A stretch of 64,000 bases of DNA from Bacteroidales bacterium (GCA_022783865.1 JALFYY010000005.1:16284-80283), one strand, 5' to 3'. Shown: positions 30,898-42,053, numbered from the stretch's first letter. Translations and numbers: made by a program. The notes: generated by a model from the letters alone, not told the origin.

Positions 30898-33711
30898 TTA
30901 TTCAGCAGGTAACATCACTACTTCGAACATGTTGCCGGCTTCCACCACTTGGCGCAAGGTGTTTTGTACTGTTTCTGCTGTGATAGCACGAACGGCATCT
31001 TCGTAATCGGTGATATAATTCACGCCGTAGATATACCAATTGTACAAAGCATTGTCCCACCAACTGTTCTTCTCCAAGTCTTCCTGATAGTCTTTGAGCA
31101 TTGACTCTTTCTCTTTTTGCAAGTCAGAAGCCAACGGTCCGTTGTCCACAATGGTTTGCACTTCTTCGTGGATAATCGCCATCAAGCGTTCCTGCTTGTC
31201 AAGGTCGGTATCGAACTGCATAATAAGGCGTGCTTGTTCTACCGGTTTACGGTCTAATGTACCATAGCAACCGACACCATACGAACCGCCTTCACGCTCA
31301 CGAATGCTCTCCAGATAGCGTGTGGAAAGAATACGTCCGATCATCTCCATATTGAGGTCGTTAGCCAGTGACCATTCCATCGGAGCCGTGTATTGAATAC
31401 GGTTGGAGGCGGTATGAATTTGCATCTGACGGTCGAAATAGTTTTTCACAACTCCCTTGGGAACACGCACACCACGGTCTTGCCAATGCTCAGTATAGCG
31501 AGCACTTTTCTTGGTCTTCAGTCCGCCTAACCATTGGCAAATAAGTTGTTGGGTTTGAGCATCTGCAGGGTCGATATTGCCCGTAAAGAAGAATACGAAG
31601 TCGGCAGGATTAGCAAAGCGTTCACAATAGATCTGGTAGGCTTTGTCTTGTGACACATTCGCCAAAGTCTCTTTGTTCCAAAGGATGGTACGGGGCGAGT
31701 AGTCGGTTGCCATGAGTGAGATAGAATCACGGAAAATGGCTTTGTGGTTGGTTTCTTTATTCTCCAACTGAGTTTGCATCAACCCCATTAAGGTAGCAAA
31801 TGATGCGGCATCTTTGCGAGGTGCGGTGAAATAGAGATAAGTGAGTTGAAGCAAAGTTTCGAAATCACGCACATTGGAACTGCCGTCCATAGTTTCCGAA
31901 TAGTTATTGACAGAGGGCGAGATGCTGATATGCTTGCCCGTTAAAGCTTTTTGCAACTGTGTGAGTGTAAAGTCACCCAATCCGGCAAACTCTACGATAT
32001 CGGTTGCCATAGAAGCAGAGGGCAAGTCGGCAGGATTACTGATGAGTGATGTACCGCCTTCCGACCATGCTGTCATCAATATCTCGTCTTGTTTGAATGT
32101 CGTTGGTTTGATAATCACACGAATGCCGTTGCGCAATGTCCATTCGGTAGTACCCAATGTTTCGTTGTAAGCCGTCTTGGCAATCTTGCCCGGTTTGGGT
32201 GCTTTTTTGACCAAAGTATTGTCGAATACCTCTTCTGCAGGTGCTTCAATCTGCAAGTCTTTCATTCCGGTAAACAGTGTGCGTACTTCTTCTTCGGAAG
32301 GGATGTTCACACCTTCTTTGTCAGGAGCAGAAAAACTGATGATCACATTCTCATTAGTGATATAGGCTTCTGCCAATTGGTTGAGTTGCTCCACTGCAAT
32401 CTGTGGAACGATTTGTTGCAGGATAGTATATTCCCATTCGATTCCCGGAATGGCTTCTCCGTCCAAGAAGTTGCGGATATACTCTTGTGTGTATTGACGA
32501 TTGCGAACAGAGTTGCGTTCGTTGTATGCTTTTTCATAAGAAGTAAGCAATTCGGTTTTGGCACGTTCCAATTCGGCATTGGTAAAACCATAGCGGCGCA
32601 TTTTCTCCAATTGCACAAGCAAATCTTTATACGCTTGTGTTTCTTGTCCGTTTTTCGCTACATAAATACTTATGAAAGCATCTTTGGCTTTCACGATGTC
32701 GCTATAGAAACCGGCTGCACCGACAAACGAAGCATCGGGTTGTTGCACCAATTCCTGGAAACGGTTGTTGAGCATGGTGCAAATCAAGTTATTGAAGATG
32801 TCTTGCATATATGCTACATTGGTACTCTTCAGGTTTTCAGGCATTTGGTTCTTTTTGAAATCGATGCGGATACGGGTATATTGAGCTTCGGCATCTTTTA
32901 CGATTGCCACAATCGGTTCTTTGTTGTCGTCCACCGAGTAGATAGGGCGTTCTCCACGATTTTCACGTGCCGGAACATCCGCCCACAAGGCTTTGATTTT
33001 TGCTTCAATGGCATCCACATCCACATCGCCCACTACTACAATAGCTTGCAAATCAGGACCATACCACTTGTGGTAGTAGTCGCGTAAGGCTTGGTAGGAG
33101 AAGTTGTTAATCACGGCAGTGTCGCCAATTACATCGCGTTTGGCGTATTGGCTGCCCGGGAACATCTTCGGATTGAGTTCTTTCCACATACGACGTTCGG
33201 CTGTGGCACCAGTACGCCATTCTTCGCGAATCACACCCCGTTCAGCATCAATTTCTTCACCCAAAAGGAGCAAATCGCATGACCAATCGTGCATCACCAA
33301 AAGTGCGGAGTCGATGATTCCTTCGCGAACGGTAGGAACATCCGAAAGGCGATAGACGGTTTCGTCGAGTGAAGTGTAAGCATTGATATTGCCACCGAAA
33401 TTGACACCTATCGACTCGAAATAGTTGATGATACCTTTGCCTTCGAAATGCTTTGTTCCATTGAATGCCATGTGTTCGAGGAAGTGTGCCAAACCGTTTT
33501 GGTGATCCTCTTCGAGGATAGCGCCTACGGCTTGAGCGATATGGAATTCGGCACGCTGCTTGGGCAGTTCGTTGTGACGGATATAATAGGTGAGTCCGTT
33601 GTCCAAATGACCAATGCGCACTGCACTATCAATAGGCAGGGGCTCGATTTGTTGCGCCGACACAGTCAATGCGGACATTGCCAGCACCAAGGTAAAGAGT
33701 TTTGCTTTCAT
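30898..33711 (-). CDS. M16 family metallopeptidase (pitrilysin/insulinase)
   Basis: 937 aa; HFLEHMAFNG zinc site, signal peptide. Confidence 0.93.
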   Translation of the reverse strand: MKAKLFTLVLAMSALTVSAQQIEPLPIDSAVRIGHLDNGLTYYIRHNELPKQRAEFHIAQAVGAILEEDHQNGLAHFLEHMAFNGTKHFEGKGIINYFESIGVNFGGNINAYTSLDETVYRLSDVPTVREGIIDSALLVMHDWSCDLLLLGEEIDAERGVIREEWRTGATAERRMWKELNPKMFPGSQYAKRDVIGDTAVINNFSYQALRDYYHKWYGPDLQAIVVVGDVDVDAIEAKIKALWADVPARENRGERPIYSVDDNKEPIVAIVKDAEAQYTRIRIDFKKNQMPENLKSTNVAYMQDIFNNLICTMLNNRFQELVQQPDASFVGAAGFYSDIVKAKDAFISIYVAKNGQETQAYKDLLVQLEKMRRYGFTNAELERAKTELLTSYEKAYNERNSVRNRQYTQEYIRNFLDGEAIPGIEWEYTILQQIVPQIAVEQLNQLAEAYITNENVIISFSAPDKEGVNIPSEEEVRTLFTGMKDLQIEAPAEEVFDNTLVKKAPKPGKIAKTAYNETLGTTEWTLRNGIRVIIKPTTFKQDEILMTAWSEGGTSLISNPADLPSASMATDIVEFAGLGDFTLTQLQKALTGKHISISPSVNNYSETMDGSSNVRDFETLLQLTYLYFTAPRKDAASFATLMGLMQTQLENKETNHKAIFRDSISLMATDYSPRTILWNKETLANVSQDKAYQIYCERFANPADFVFFFTGNIDPADAQTQQLICQWLGGLKTKKSARYTEHWQDRGVRVPKGVVKNYFDRQMQIHTASNRIQYTAPMEWSLANDLNMEMIGRILSTRYLESIREREGGSYGVGCYGTLDRKPVEQARLIMQFDTDLDKQERLMAIIHEEVQTIVDNGPLASDLQKEKESMLKDYQEDLEKNSWWDNALYNWYIYGVNYITDYEDAVRAITAETVQNTLRQVVEAGNMFEVVMLPAE

Positions 33712-33715
33712 TTTA

Positions 33716-35815
33716 TTAGTGATTCTTGTTATTGTCTTGATTTTCTTCCTCTTGGGAAGGGGTTGTTTCTTGGGGAGCAGGTGTTTCTGTCTGTTGAGGA
33801 GCAGTTTGTTCTTCGGCTTGTTTTGCTTTGGCTTGCTCTTCTTCGCGTTTGCGCAAGAGTTCTTCTGCTTTCAGACGGGCATTTTCCTCGATGATTTCGT
33901 CTTGACGCGAACGCCATGGACGAGGACCTAAAATATGCTCTACATCTTCTGCCGTGATGACCTCTTTTTCAATCAAGAGTTGTGCAATACGGTGATGTCC
34001 TTCGGCATTCTGTTCCAGAATTTCTTTTGCCCGTTGCATTTGCTCTGCAATGATGCGGCTCACTTCGTGGTCGATGGTTTCTGCTGTCCTTTCTGAATAG
34101 GGTTTGGTGAAACCGTAGTCGGATTTGCCTGTTGAATCGTAGTATGACAAGTTGGGCAACTCCTGACTCATGCCATAGAAAGCTACCATGGCATACGCCT
34201 GCTTTGTTACACGTTCCAAATCGTTGAGTGCACCGGTACTGGTTTGTTGCAAGAATGTTTCTTCGGCAGCACGACCACCCAAGGTGGCACACATTTCGTC
34301 CAAGAGATGTTCACGATTGGTAAGTTGCCGTTCTTCAGGCATATACCATGCTGCGCCCAATGCTACACCACGAGGAACAATGGTTACTTTCACCAACGGA
34401 TTAGCCCAATGCAACATCCAAGAGACGGTGGCGTGACCGGCTTCGTGGAAAGCAATAGAGCGTTTCTCTTCGTCGGTCATGATTTTGGTCTTGCGCTCCA
34501 AACCACCTATAATACGGTCAACCGCGTCCATAAAATCCTGTTTGTCAACCTCTTTTTTGTCCTTTCGTGCAGCAATCAGTGCCGCTTCGTTACATACGTT
34601 GGCGATGTCGGCACCCGAGAAACCGGGCGTTTGTTTTGCCAAGAAGTTGACATCTACGTTGGCTGCCAATTTGATAGGACGGAGGTGTACACCGAATATC
34701 TCTTTACGTTCCTGCACATCGGGTAATTCCACATGAATCTGCCGGTCGAAACGACCAGCACGGAGCAAAGCCGAATCCAATACATCGGCACGGTTGGTGG
34801 CCGCCAGGATGATAACGCCGGAGTTTGTTCCGAAACCGTCCATCTCTGTAAGTAATTGGTTCAGTGTGGATTCGCGTTCGTCGTTGCCACCACCCAAACC
34901 AACATTCTTACCACGGGCACGACCTACGGCATCAATTTCATCAATGAAGATGATGGCAGGTGCTTTTTCTTTGGCTTGGCGGAACAAATCACGCACCCGG
35001 CTGGCACCTACACCGACAAACATTTCCACAAAATCAGAACCCGACATCGAGAAGAATGGTACATTGGCTTCGCCTGCTACTGCTTTGGCAAGCAATGTCT
35101 TACCCGTTCCCGGAGGACCTACCAAGAGAGCTCCTTTGGGGATTTTGCCGCCCAAGACGGTATATTTCTTCGGGTTCTTCAGGAAGGCAACTATTTCTTC
35201 CACTTCCTGTTTGGCTCCTGCCAAGCCGGCTACATCTTTGAATGTGACTTTTTGGCTGTTGTCTTTGTCGAAAACCTGTGCACGGGCTTTTCCTACATTG
35301 AAAATACCGCCACCGGCGCCACCCGCCATGCCGCGTCCCATCCAAACGAAGAACAGGATAAACAGCAGGAAAGGCAGTACGTTGAGCACTATCAACCAAA
35401 AATCGTTGCCTTTTTCGAAGACCAAGTCAATCGGCTTTTTGCCTTCGGCACTGCGATTATCGTTGATTTGCGTCATGTATTTATTGAACTCTTCGATGGT
35501 CGGAATCATCACGGAGAGCATATTTCCGGTCTTGGGGTCTTTTTGCTCGCCAAATACCACAACCGCCGATTCGGGACGTACATAGGCTTCTACGACTTTT
35601 TTGTCGGAGACTACAATCTTTTCGATGACATCGTTCTCGATGTACGATTGCAATTGTGTATAAGACACCTCTTTGTTGTTCGCCGAACCGCTGAAGAAGT
35701 AACTTGCCATCAGAATGAGAATAATAGCCATATAGAGCCACGAAAGACCAATCCCTCGTTTTTTAGGGTCTTTCGGCTTATTTTCCTTATTGGGTGCGGG
35801 TTTGTTTTGTTCCAT
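33716..35815 (-). CDS. ftsH: ATP-dependent zinc metalloprotease FtsH
   Basis: [21 protein letters not shown] region, HEAGH zinc site. Confidence 0.96.
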   Translation of the reverse strand: MEQNKPAPNKENKPKDPKKRGIGLSWLYMAIILILMASYFFSGSANNKEVSYTQLQSYIENDVIEKIVVSDKKVVEAYVRPESAVVVFGEQKDPKTGNMLSVMIPTIEEFNKYMTQINDNRSAEGKKPIDLVFEKGNDFWLIVLNVLPFLLFILFFVWMGRGMAGGAGGGIFNVGKARAQVFDKDNSQKVTFKDVAGLAGAKQEVEEIVAFLKNPKKYTVLGGKIPKGALLVGPPGTGKTLLAKAVAGEANVPFFSMSGSDFVEMFVGVGASRVRDLFRQAKEKAPAIIFIDEIDAVGRARGKNVGLGGGNDERESTLNQLLTEMDGFGTNSGVIILAATNRADVLDSALLRAGRFDRQIHVELPDVQERKEIFGVHLRPIKLAANVDVNFLAKQTPGFSGADIANVCNEAALIAARKDKKEVDKQDFMDAVDRIIGGLERKTKIMTDEEKRSIAFHEAGHATVSWMLHWANPLVKVTIVPRGVALGAAWYMPEERQLTNREHLLDEMCATLGGRAAEETFLQQTSTGALNDLERVTKQAYAMVAFYGMSQELPNLSYYDSTGKSDYGFTKPYSERTAETIDHEVSRIIAEQMQRAKEILEQNAEGHHRIAQLLIEKEVITAEDVEHILGPRPWRSRQDEIIEENARLKAEELLRKREEEQAKAKQAEEQTAPQQTETPAPQETTPSQEEENQDNNKNH

Positions 35816-35827
35816 AGCAAATCAGGT

Positions 35828-36211
35828 TTACAGGTCTTCTATCTCAGTGATTCCGGCATCCGCCCAAAGGTGTTCGATGTCGTAGAAATCTCGTGCTTCG
35901 CGTTGGAAGATATGTACCATGGCATCGCCATAGTCGAGGGCAATCCATTCGGCATTGTCCTGACCTATTGTGCCTATTGGTTTTTCTTTTGTTTCTTTGC
36001 GTACAAAATCTTCCACTTCGTCAGCTATAGCTAATACTTGCGTATTGGAATTGCCTTCCGCTACCACGAAAAAGGCGCAGGGTGCTACTTCCAAATCACG
36101 CATGTCGAGTACGACAATACGGTGTCCTTTTTTGTTTTGAATACCTTCTACAATCTTCTGTATAAGGGCAGGTGCCGGTTTTGCTGTTTTTTTCATATTG
36201 TTATTTGTCAT
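35828..36211 (-). CDS. rsfS: Ribosomal silencing factor RsfS
   Basis: 127 aa; DMRDLEVAPCAFFVVAEGNSNTQVLAIADEVED, WIALDYGDAMVHIFQREARDFYDIEHLW. Confidence 0.93.
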   Translation of the reverse strand: MTNNNMKKTAKPAPALIQKIVEGIQNKKGHRIVVLDMRDLEVAPCAFFVVAEGNSNTQVLAIADEVEDFVRKETKEKPIGTIGQDNAEWIALDYGDAMVHIFQREARDFYDIEHLWADAGITEIEDL

Positions 36212-36368
36212 TCACTTTTGTAGTATTGTTATTCAATATTAGTACAAATATAGTACCAAAGTTGCCCTCTGTCAGAACGGCATACTTTGCTACTTGCAAA
36301 GGTACGAAAATTTTAATAATCAGGCAAGAGGCTTTTTTATACACTACCAAATCAATTGCAAGGCAATG

Positions 36369-38270
36369 TCAAGGAACAAACACTTTTTGTTGTCCGTGAA
36401 TGTAAATTCCGCTTTGGGTGGGTGGTGCGGTAAGGCGTCTGCCCAAGATATCGTACCAAACCTTGTCTGTTTTATCCGTTTCCGCAGGCGAAAGACAATC
36501 TGTGGTATGTCTTTGTGAAACAGGCAATAACAGGCGTATATAGAGGTCGTCGGTTTGGTTGGCAAATTCAGTGTCGTAGTAAGTAATATCGTTCAACATG
36601 CTGGTAAGCAACGCATCCATCTGTGGTTTGAAAAGGTTCATGATGGCTTTGATACGGATTTGGCGTTCGTAAGGTTCGTATTGTTCCTCCATCATTTTGT
36701 CGAGCATTTGTTCCATGCCGGTTTGTACAAGTGCCGGAATGGTGTCGGTTTGTTTGAGATGTTCGTTGGCTTCGTTGTGGGTAAGTAAAGCGAGTGAGAT
36801 AGGTTCACCCAGATACTGACAGACCATAGCGGCAGTTATATTCCGGTCGGCAGGAAGCCACCCGAAAAGTTGATAAAAGATATCTTTGATAGTGCTACTG
36901 CTCTGACATATTTCATCGATACGGTTGAGCATGGTAAAAGTCAGACTGCGGGTTATTTGCGGTATATGACGAGTCATTTCTTCCCTGCCATATCGCATGA
37001 AATCGGGGATAGTGTCCAACGACCGGATATAGCGTGTTTGCACATCTATTTCGTCGCCCCATGCGCTCAGACGCAACAGACGATAAGGACAGGGATAGGC
37101 AATGGCAGATCCTGTGGTTATTTCTACGATGCTGTCGGTGAGGGCTTCGTTGTAGTAGGTGGTAATGTCAGAAGTATGCATATGCCCTGTCAGCACGAGG
37201 TGTATGCCATGTTGCATAAAGATGCGGCTAATGCTGTCGCCTTGTGTAATGGCGGCACTCGGCATCAATTGTTCCTGCATATAAATGTGTTGCAACAACT
37301 GGTGGTGCATCATAGCAATGACAGTCTTGCCGTCAGCCTGCGCCAAATCGGCTTGTTGAAGAATCCATTGTAAGGTTTCTTCACGGATTTGTCCATCCGC
37401 TACCGTTTTGTTTGCGGCATCACCATGTTGTATGCTCAGATTATCGTACCAGCGTGTGGCATCGATTCCAAGTACACAAATGCCCGGAAACGGTTCGGCG
37501 AGGTAAGAGAGCGAATTCGGATCACGTTGCACATTATCGCCATAACCATAGTCATGATAGAGACCTGCAAATTCATCGGCAAGGATGTCTCGCGCCGGAT
37601 AGGTGGCATCACCATCGTAGTAGCGTGCATTGGGGTTTTTGATATCGTGATTCCCCGGAATAACCAATGTAGGAATGCCCGCTTCTTTGAGTTGTTGCAA
37701 GTGAGAGAGAACCAATTCGTGGCTGAGATATTCGCCGTCTTTGGTAAGGTCACCGGCAATTAGTACGAGGTCAGGGCGATACGAAAGGATACTATCGGTC
37801 AATGCATTGAGAACATCTGCACTATGTGCCAACATCTTGCGGTCGGAGTTCAAAAGTCCGGTGTAGGCAGTACCTTGATTTTTCACCAAGTCCGGGTGCA
37901 TAACATGGATGTCGGTGAGCAGGCAGATATTCCATGTTTTGCGTTGCAACGGATGGTCGGTGACAGTAAAAAAGGCAGAATCAAGTGCGATATTGTTCTG
38001 TTCACATCTGATTTTGTAATGCCCCGGTTCCAAAGTGCTTTCTGTCAGAAAACTGCCATTGCCCGATTCTGTTACATTGTAGATAGTCCTCAAAGGCAGC
38101 AACGCTTCATCTTTGTAAAGACAGAGCAAAGCGTTCTGCGGAAGTCCGGTATAAGTAACACTAACCGTCTTTCCCTGTTCAGTAACAACAGGTGAAGGAA
38201 CAATAGTTTGCGCTTTCGTTCCTATAGCAAGGAGCAAAAGCAGAAAAAAGAGATATATTGACTGACGCAT
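36369..38270 (-). CDS. Metallophosphoesterase, secreted, with C-terminal sorting-like tail
   Basis: LLTDIHVMHPD, IAGDLTKDGE, IPGNHD, LTGHMHTSD; C-terminus VWYDILGRRLTAPPTQSGIYIHGQQKVFVP. Confidence 0.88.
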   Translation of the reverse strand: MRQSIYLFFLLLLLAIGTKAQTIVPSPVVTEQGKTVSVTYTGLPQNALLCLYKDEALLPLRTIYNVTESGNGSFLTESTLEPGHYKIRCEQNNIALDSAFFTVTDHPLQRKTWNICLLTDIHVMHPDLVKNQGTAYTGLLNSDRKMLAHSADVLNALTDSILSYRPDLVLIAGDLTKDGEYLSHELVLSHLQQLKEAGIPTLVIPGNHDIKNPNARYYDGDATYPARDILADEFAGLYHDYGYGDNVQRDPNSLSYLAEPFPGICVLGIDATRWYDNLSIQHGDAANKTVADGQIREETLQWILQQADLAQADGKTVIAMMHHQLLQHIYMQEQLMPSAAITQGDSISRIFMQHGIHLVLTGHMHTSDITTYYNEALTDSIVEITTGSAIAYPCPYRLLRLSAWGDEIDVQTRYIRSLDTIPDFMRYGREEMTRHIPQITRSLTFTMLNRIDEICQSSSTIKDIFYQLFGWLPADRNITAAMVCQYLGEPISLALLTHNEANEHLKQTDTIPALVQTGMEQMLDKMMEEQYEPYERQIRIKAIMNLFKPQMDALLTSMLNDITYYDTEFANQTDDLYIRLLLPVSQRHTTDCLSPAETDKTDKVWYDILGRRLTAPPTQSGIYIHGQQKVFVP

Positions 38271-38355
38271 ATATATACTATGAAATAGTGTAAATAATTG
38301 GTGCAAAGGTATTAAAATTTTAGGAATTCGGCAAGAGTGCATTACGGAATTTGCT

Positions 38356-38390
38356 TATGACCCTTGTATAACCCTTGTATGAACCCTTAC
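38356..38390 (+). repeat. 11-nt tandem array (3 units; TATGACCCTTG TATAACCCTTG)
   Basis: tatgacccttg tataacccttg tatgaacccttac. Confidence 0.8.
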
Positions 38391-38467
38391 TCGGAAAGTA
38401 ATAGACAGAGGGGTGAAGGCAAAGACAGCCGGTTTTCGCGAACAGAAAAGGTATAAAAGCGACAAAA

Positions 38468-38523
38468 CGGGAAGAATTGGGCATTATCGGGAACAAACGG
38501 GAAGAATCGGGAATTATCGGGAC
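38468..38523 (+). repeat. 10-nt phased array, GGG every 10 nt (6 occurrences)
   Basis: cgggaagaat tgggcattat cgggaacaaa cgggaagaat cgggaattat cggg. Confidence 0.8.
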
Positions 38524-38607
38524 AATGCAGTTTTCTGATGTAGTAACTTTGCTGACTGAAACATGTTTCAAGGCAAACAAACCCAATAATTGACAAACGA
38601 ATTGATT

Positions 38608-38967
38608 ATGAGTAAAATCATCCCTATCGATTTTCTGTGCAGTTTGCACGGAAAACTCAACAAAGACAGTGAGTATTATTTCCAAGAACGGTATGGTGTA
38701 ACATTCACCGGACAGAGAAAAAAGCCGCGTAATCTCGAAACCCACCCGTACACTGCAGCAGAATTGGTGACACAACAGAAATTCCGCCGTACCAAGAAAG
38801 CCATACAAGGATTAAGCGATGCGGAAAAAGAAGCCTATCGGGAGGCATACGGGCAACAGAGTGCATACAAATCGCTGCAAGGATATATTTTTGCCCGGGA
38901 ATATGCCAAACTGCAGAGACAACGCCAGAAGCAGGACGATGGTGTCAGAACGAGAAATAGATGGTAG
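38608..38967 (+). CDS. Hypothetical protein (about 119 aa)
   Basis: MSKIIPIDFLCSLHGKLNKDSEYYFQERYG...; TAACTTTG box upstream at about 38545. Confidence 0.6.
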   Translation: MSKIIPIDFLCSLHGKLNKDSEYYFQERYGVTFTGQRKKPRNLETHPYTAAELVTQQKFRRTKKAIQGLSDAEKEAYREAYGQQSAYKSLQGYIFAREYAKLQRQRQKQDDGVRTRNRW

Positions 38968-39226
38968 CCAATACGTATGGCATGGCACCAATGAGGATAC
39001 CTTTGGCGAACCGCCATGTATTGAGCTGGTAGAATACAAAGATAAACGCCAAATCGGGGAAGATGCTCACCAACAACAGTTTGTTGAGCACCGCCCCCAT
39101 TTGGAATTGAAATGTCTGCAGGGCATACCACAGGTTCATTTGGTCGATATAGAGCAAACCAAAAGTTGCGGGCAAGAGCAGTCCGAAAAGTATGCCGAGC
39201 CAATATTTGTCGATTCTATCTAACAA
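38945..39226 (-). CDS. Small membrane protein
   Basis: 93 aa, three hydrophobic segments; convergent with the preceding CDS. Confidence 0.6.
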   Translation of the reverse strand: MLDRIDKYWLGILFGLLLPATFGLLYIDQMNLWYALQTFQFQMGAVLNKLLLVSIFPDLAFIFVFYQLNTWRFAKGILIGAMPYVLATIYFSF

Positions 39227-39241
39227 GGTTTAATTAACAAT

Positions 39242-39262
39242 TAATAGTTAATATTGCATTAT
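39242..39262 (+). repeat. Dispersed AT-rich repeat TAATAGTTAATATTGCATTAT
   Basis: Same 21-mer at 47866-47886; inverted variant at 26631-26664. Confidence 0.6.
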
Positions 39263-39343
39263 CATTGGGTAATATTGCCCTGCCCACACCGCGACAAACG
39301 CTATCGGGTCTATCAGGCGGGACTTGTCAGAATTACCGTGTTT

Positions 39344-40114
39344 CTACAATGCATTGTTTTCTACTGCAGTGCGCAAGGCGGCATTCTGCAATTGCTGATG
39401 ACAGGTAGTATCCAAAGCGCAAGGCGTGACGGATATGTATCCGTGCGCCATAGCCCATTCGTCGGTATCCTCGGCATCTGGTTCGTGGTTGACGAAGTTG
39501 CCCGTGAGAATATAGAATGTCTCACCATTGGGATATTGATAGGGTTTCAACTCTTTTTCCCAGTGCCCCTGACATTGCCGCGTGAAACGCACCCCGCGAA
39601 TCTCTCCTTGCGGCGCATTGATATTATAACATACGCCATGAGGGAAAGGATGCTGCAAAAGCTTCTCGGTAAGCGGCAGGATGTAGGGCTTCATCTGCGA
39701 GAAATCGGCATCGCTATGGTGATCGTTGAGAGAGAAACCAATGGCAGGAATATCGTGTTCCGCAGCCACAAAGCATGCACCAATGGTACCGGAATAGATA
39801 ACATTCACCGCTGCATTAGAGCCGTGATTGATGCCTGAAACGACCAAGTCAACCGGTTGGTCTTTCAGCACCACTTCCAATGCGAGTTTGATACAATCGG
39901 ACGGCGTTCCGGAAGTGGTGTAAACAGCCAAATTCTCCGCTTTTTCTACCAGACGGAGCGTAATGGGCTGCATTACGGTAATGGCATTGGACTTTCCGCT
40001 TTGCGGTGTTTCAGGCGCAATGACCGTGACATTGCCGATTTGCTGCATGAGTTTCACCAATTCATGGATTCCTTTTGCACTCCAACTATCGTCATTAACA
40101 ACAAGAATGTTCAT
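39344..40114 (-). CDS. surE: 5'/3'-nucleotidase SurE
   Basis: MNILVVNDDSWSAKGI, GTPSDCIKLAL, SGINHGSNAAVNVIYSGTIGA. Confidence 0.95.
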   Translation of the reverse strand: MNILVVNDDSWSAKGIHELVKLMQQIGNVTVIAPETPQSGKSNAITVMQPITLRLVEKAENLAVYTTSGTPSDCIKLALEVVLKDQPVDLVVSGINHGSNAAVNVIYSGTIGACFVAAEHDIPAIGFSLNDHHSDADFSQMKPYILPLTEKLLQHPFPHGVCYNINAPQGEIRGVRFTRQCQGHWEKELKPYQYPNGETFYILTGNFVNHEPDAEDTDEWAMAHGYISVTPCALDTTCHQQLQNAALRTAVENNAL

Positions 40115-40117
40115 ACG

Positions 40118-41500
40118 TTATTTTGCCAAGCGGTTTACATCGTTGATAATACGTTGTGCCAATTCGTCAGCCTGCTCCATCGTAGCGGCTTCGGAATAGA
40201 CACGGATGATAGGTTCTGTATTGGATTTGCGCAAGTGTACCCAGCCTTCGGCGAAGTCGATTTTGACACCGTCTTTGTCGTTGATACGCTCGTTGCGGTA
40301 TTGTTCTTTGACAGCGGCAAGGAGGTTATCGACATTGATTTGCGGGGTGAGGTCGATACGGTTTTTGGAGATGAAATAGTTGGGGAACTCCCGGCGCAAG
40401 CAGGATACCTTGATACCTTTGTGCGCCAAGTTGCTCAAGAAGAGGGCGATACCGACGAGGGCATCACGACCATAGTGACTGGCAGGATAGATGACACCGC
40501 CATTGCCTTCGCCACCGATAACGGCATGGTTGCGCTTCATCTCGGTAACAACATTGACTTCGCCCACTGCGCTGGCAGTATATTCGCCTCCGTGACGGCG
40601 TGTAACATCGCTCAAAGCACGCGTACTGCTCATATTGCTGACAGTATTGCCCGGCGTATGTTGCAGCACGTAGTCGGCAACGGAAACAAGCGTATATTCT
40701 TCGCCGAACATATCGCCGTTCTCGCAGATAATAGCCAAGCGGTCAACATCGGGGTCAACTACGAAACCGACATCGGCTTTGCCGGAGCGCAAGAGATCGG
40801 ATATTTGGGTAAGGTGCTGCGGAAGCGGTTCGGGGTTATGCGGGAAATGTCCGTCGGGTGTGCAATTGAGTTCGATAATGTTTTTCACACCCAAGGCACG
40901 CAATACTGCAGGGATAGCGATACCGCCGATAGAATTGACGCAATCGACAGCCACAGTGAAATCCGCTTTTTCGATAGCGGCTTTGTCAACCAGTTTGAGA
41001 CCGAGTACGTTGTCGATATGGTATTGCAGATAGTCTTTCTGTGTGAGTTTGCCCAAGTTGTCTACTTCTGCAAACAGGAAATCTTCTTTTTCAGCGATAG
41101 CGAGTACTTCTTTACCTTCGGCATCGTTGAGGAACTCCCCTTTTTCGTTGAGCAGTTTGAGAGCGTTCCACTGTTTGGGATTATGCGACGCCGTAAGGAT
41201 GATACCGCCGGCAGCATGTTCGCCTGTAACAGCGAGTTCGGTAGTCGGCGTGGTAGCCATGCCGATATTGACTACATTGTAGCCCATACCGAGCAATGTG
41301 CCGGTTACCAAGAGGTCAACCATTTCGCCCGAGATACGGGCATCACGACCTACAACAATCGTGTTGTTGTCAGGAAGATTATGACGGCGCTGGGTAGCAT
41401 AAGCAGCCGTAAAGCGAACGATATCAACGGGATTGAGCCCGTCTCCTACAGGTCCTCCGATCGTTCCGCGGATACCTGAGATTGACTTAACTAAAGACAT
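40118..41500 (-). CDS. glmM: Phosphoglucosamine mutase
   Basis: SGIRGTIGG, TASHNPKQWNALK, DPDVDRLAII, RKSNTEPIIRVYSEA. Confidence 0.92.
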   Translation of the reverse strand: MSLVKSISGIRGTIGGPVGDGLNPVDIVRFTAAYATQRRHNLPDNNTIVVGRDARISGEMVDLLVTGTLLGMGYNVVNIGMATTPTTELAVTGEHAAGGIILTASHNPKQWNALKLLNEKGEFLNDAEGKEVLAIAEKEDFLFAEVDNLGKLTQKDYLQYHIDNVLGLKLVDKAAIEKADFTVAVDCVNSIGGIAIPAVLRALGVKNIIELNCTPDGHFPHNPEPLPQHLTQISDLLRSGKADVGFVVDPDVDRLAIICENGDMFGEEYTLVSVADYVLQHTPGNTVSNMSSTRALSDVTRRHGGEYTASAVGEVNVVTEMKRNHAVIGGEGNGGVIYPASHYGRDALVGIALFLSNLAHKGIKVSCLRREFPNYFISKNRIDLTPQINVDNLLAAVKEQYRNERINDKDGVKIDFAEGWVHLRKSNTEPIIRVYSEAATMEQADELAQRIINDVNRLAK

Positions 41501-41514
41501 TGTGTATTAGATTT

Positions 41515-42051
41515 TTATTGATTGGTACGAATTTGCAATTTAAGGTCGTAGCCGTAGGGCGTGACCGTAAGTTGGTCTTCGCCCAGTTTGCTGGGTACGA
41601 TAACCGTTGCTTCAGAACCGGTGTATTTCATATAGCCGATAGCCAAATTCCATGCGGTACAAACGGAAGAATTGGATACTCCATACTGGAATTCAACAGG
41701 GAAAGGAGCGTCGTTGGGTGTCCAATAGCTTGTAGTGTCAGCATAGGCATTGAGGGTATATTTGCGATAGCGCAGATTGATTTCGTCACGGTATTTGACA
41801 GGGTCGCTTGCCGTGTCGCCCAACTGCGAGATGTGGAGATAGAGATTGTCGTCGATTTCCAAGAAATCCTTTTCACCCCAAGCACCATCGGGAAGAGTAT
41901 CGATGATGTTGATATTCTGCCGTTTGATAAAGTCCTTGATGAGCTTTTTCTCCGCCTCCAATTCTTTGGCGTAGGTATTACTGCCATTGCAAGCGGTGAA
42001 TGCCATTGCGCATAACAGCAAGCCGACAAATACAACTAATGATTTCTTCAT
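41515..42051 (-). CDS. DUF4827 domain lipoprotein
   Basis: 178 aa; lipobox AFTAC; family gestalt. Confidence 0.8.
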   Translation of the reverse strand: MKKSLVVFVGLLLCAMAFTACNGSNTYAKELEAEKKLIKDFIKRQNINIIDTLPDGAWGEKDFLEIDDNLYLHISQLGDTASDPVKYRDEINLRYRKYTLNAYADTTSYWTPNDAPFPVEFQYGVSNSSVCTAWNLAIGYMKYTGSEATVIVPSKLGEDQLTVTPYGYDLKLQIRTNQ

Positions 42052-42053
42052 AC

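Noticed and set aside
34856-36034. 392-aa plus-strand ORF
   Set aside because: Antisense shadow spanning ftsH and rsfS.
39857-41479. 540-aa plus-strand ORF
   Set aside because: Exact antisense shadow of glmM; no recognisable domain, and glmM motifs on the other strand are decisive.
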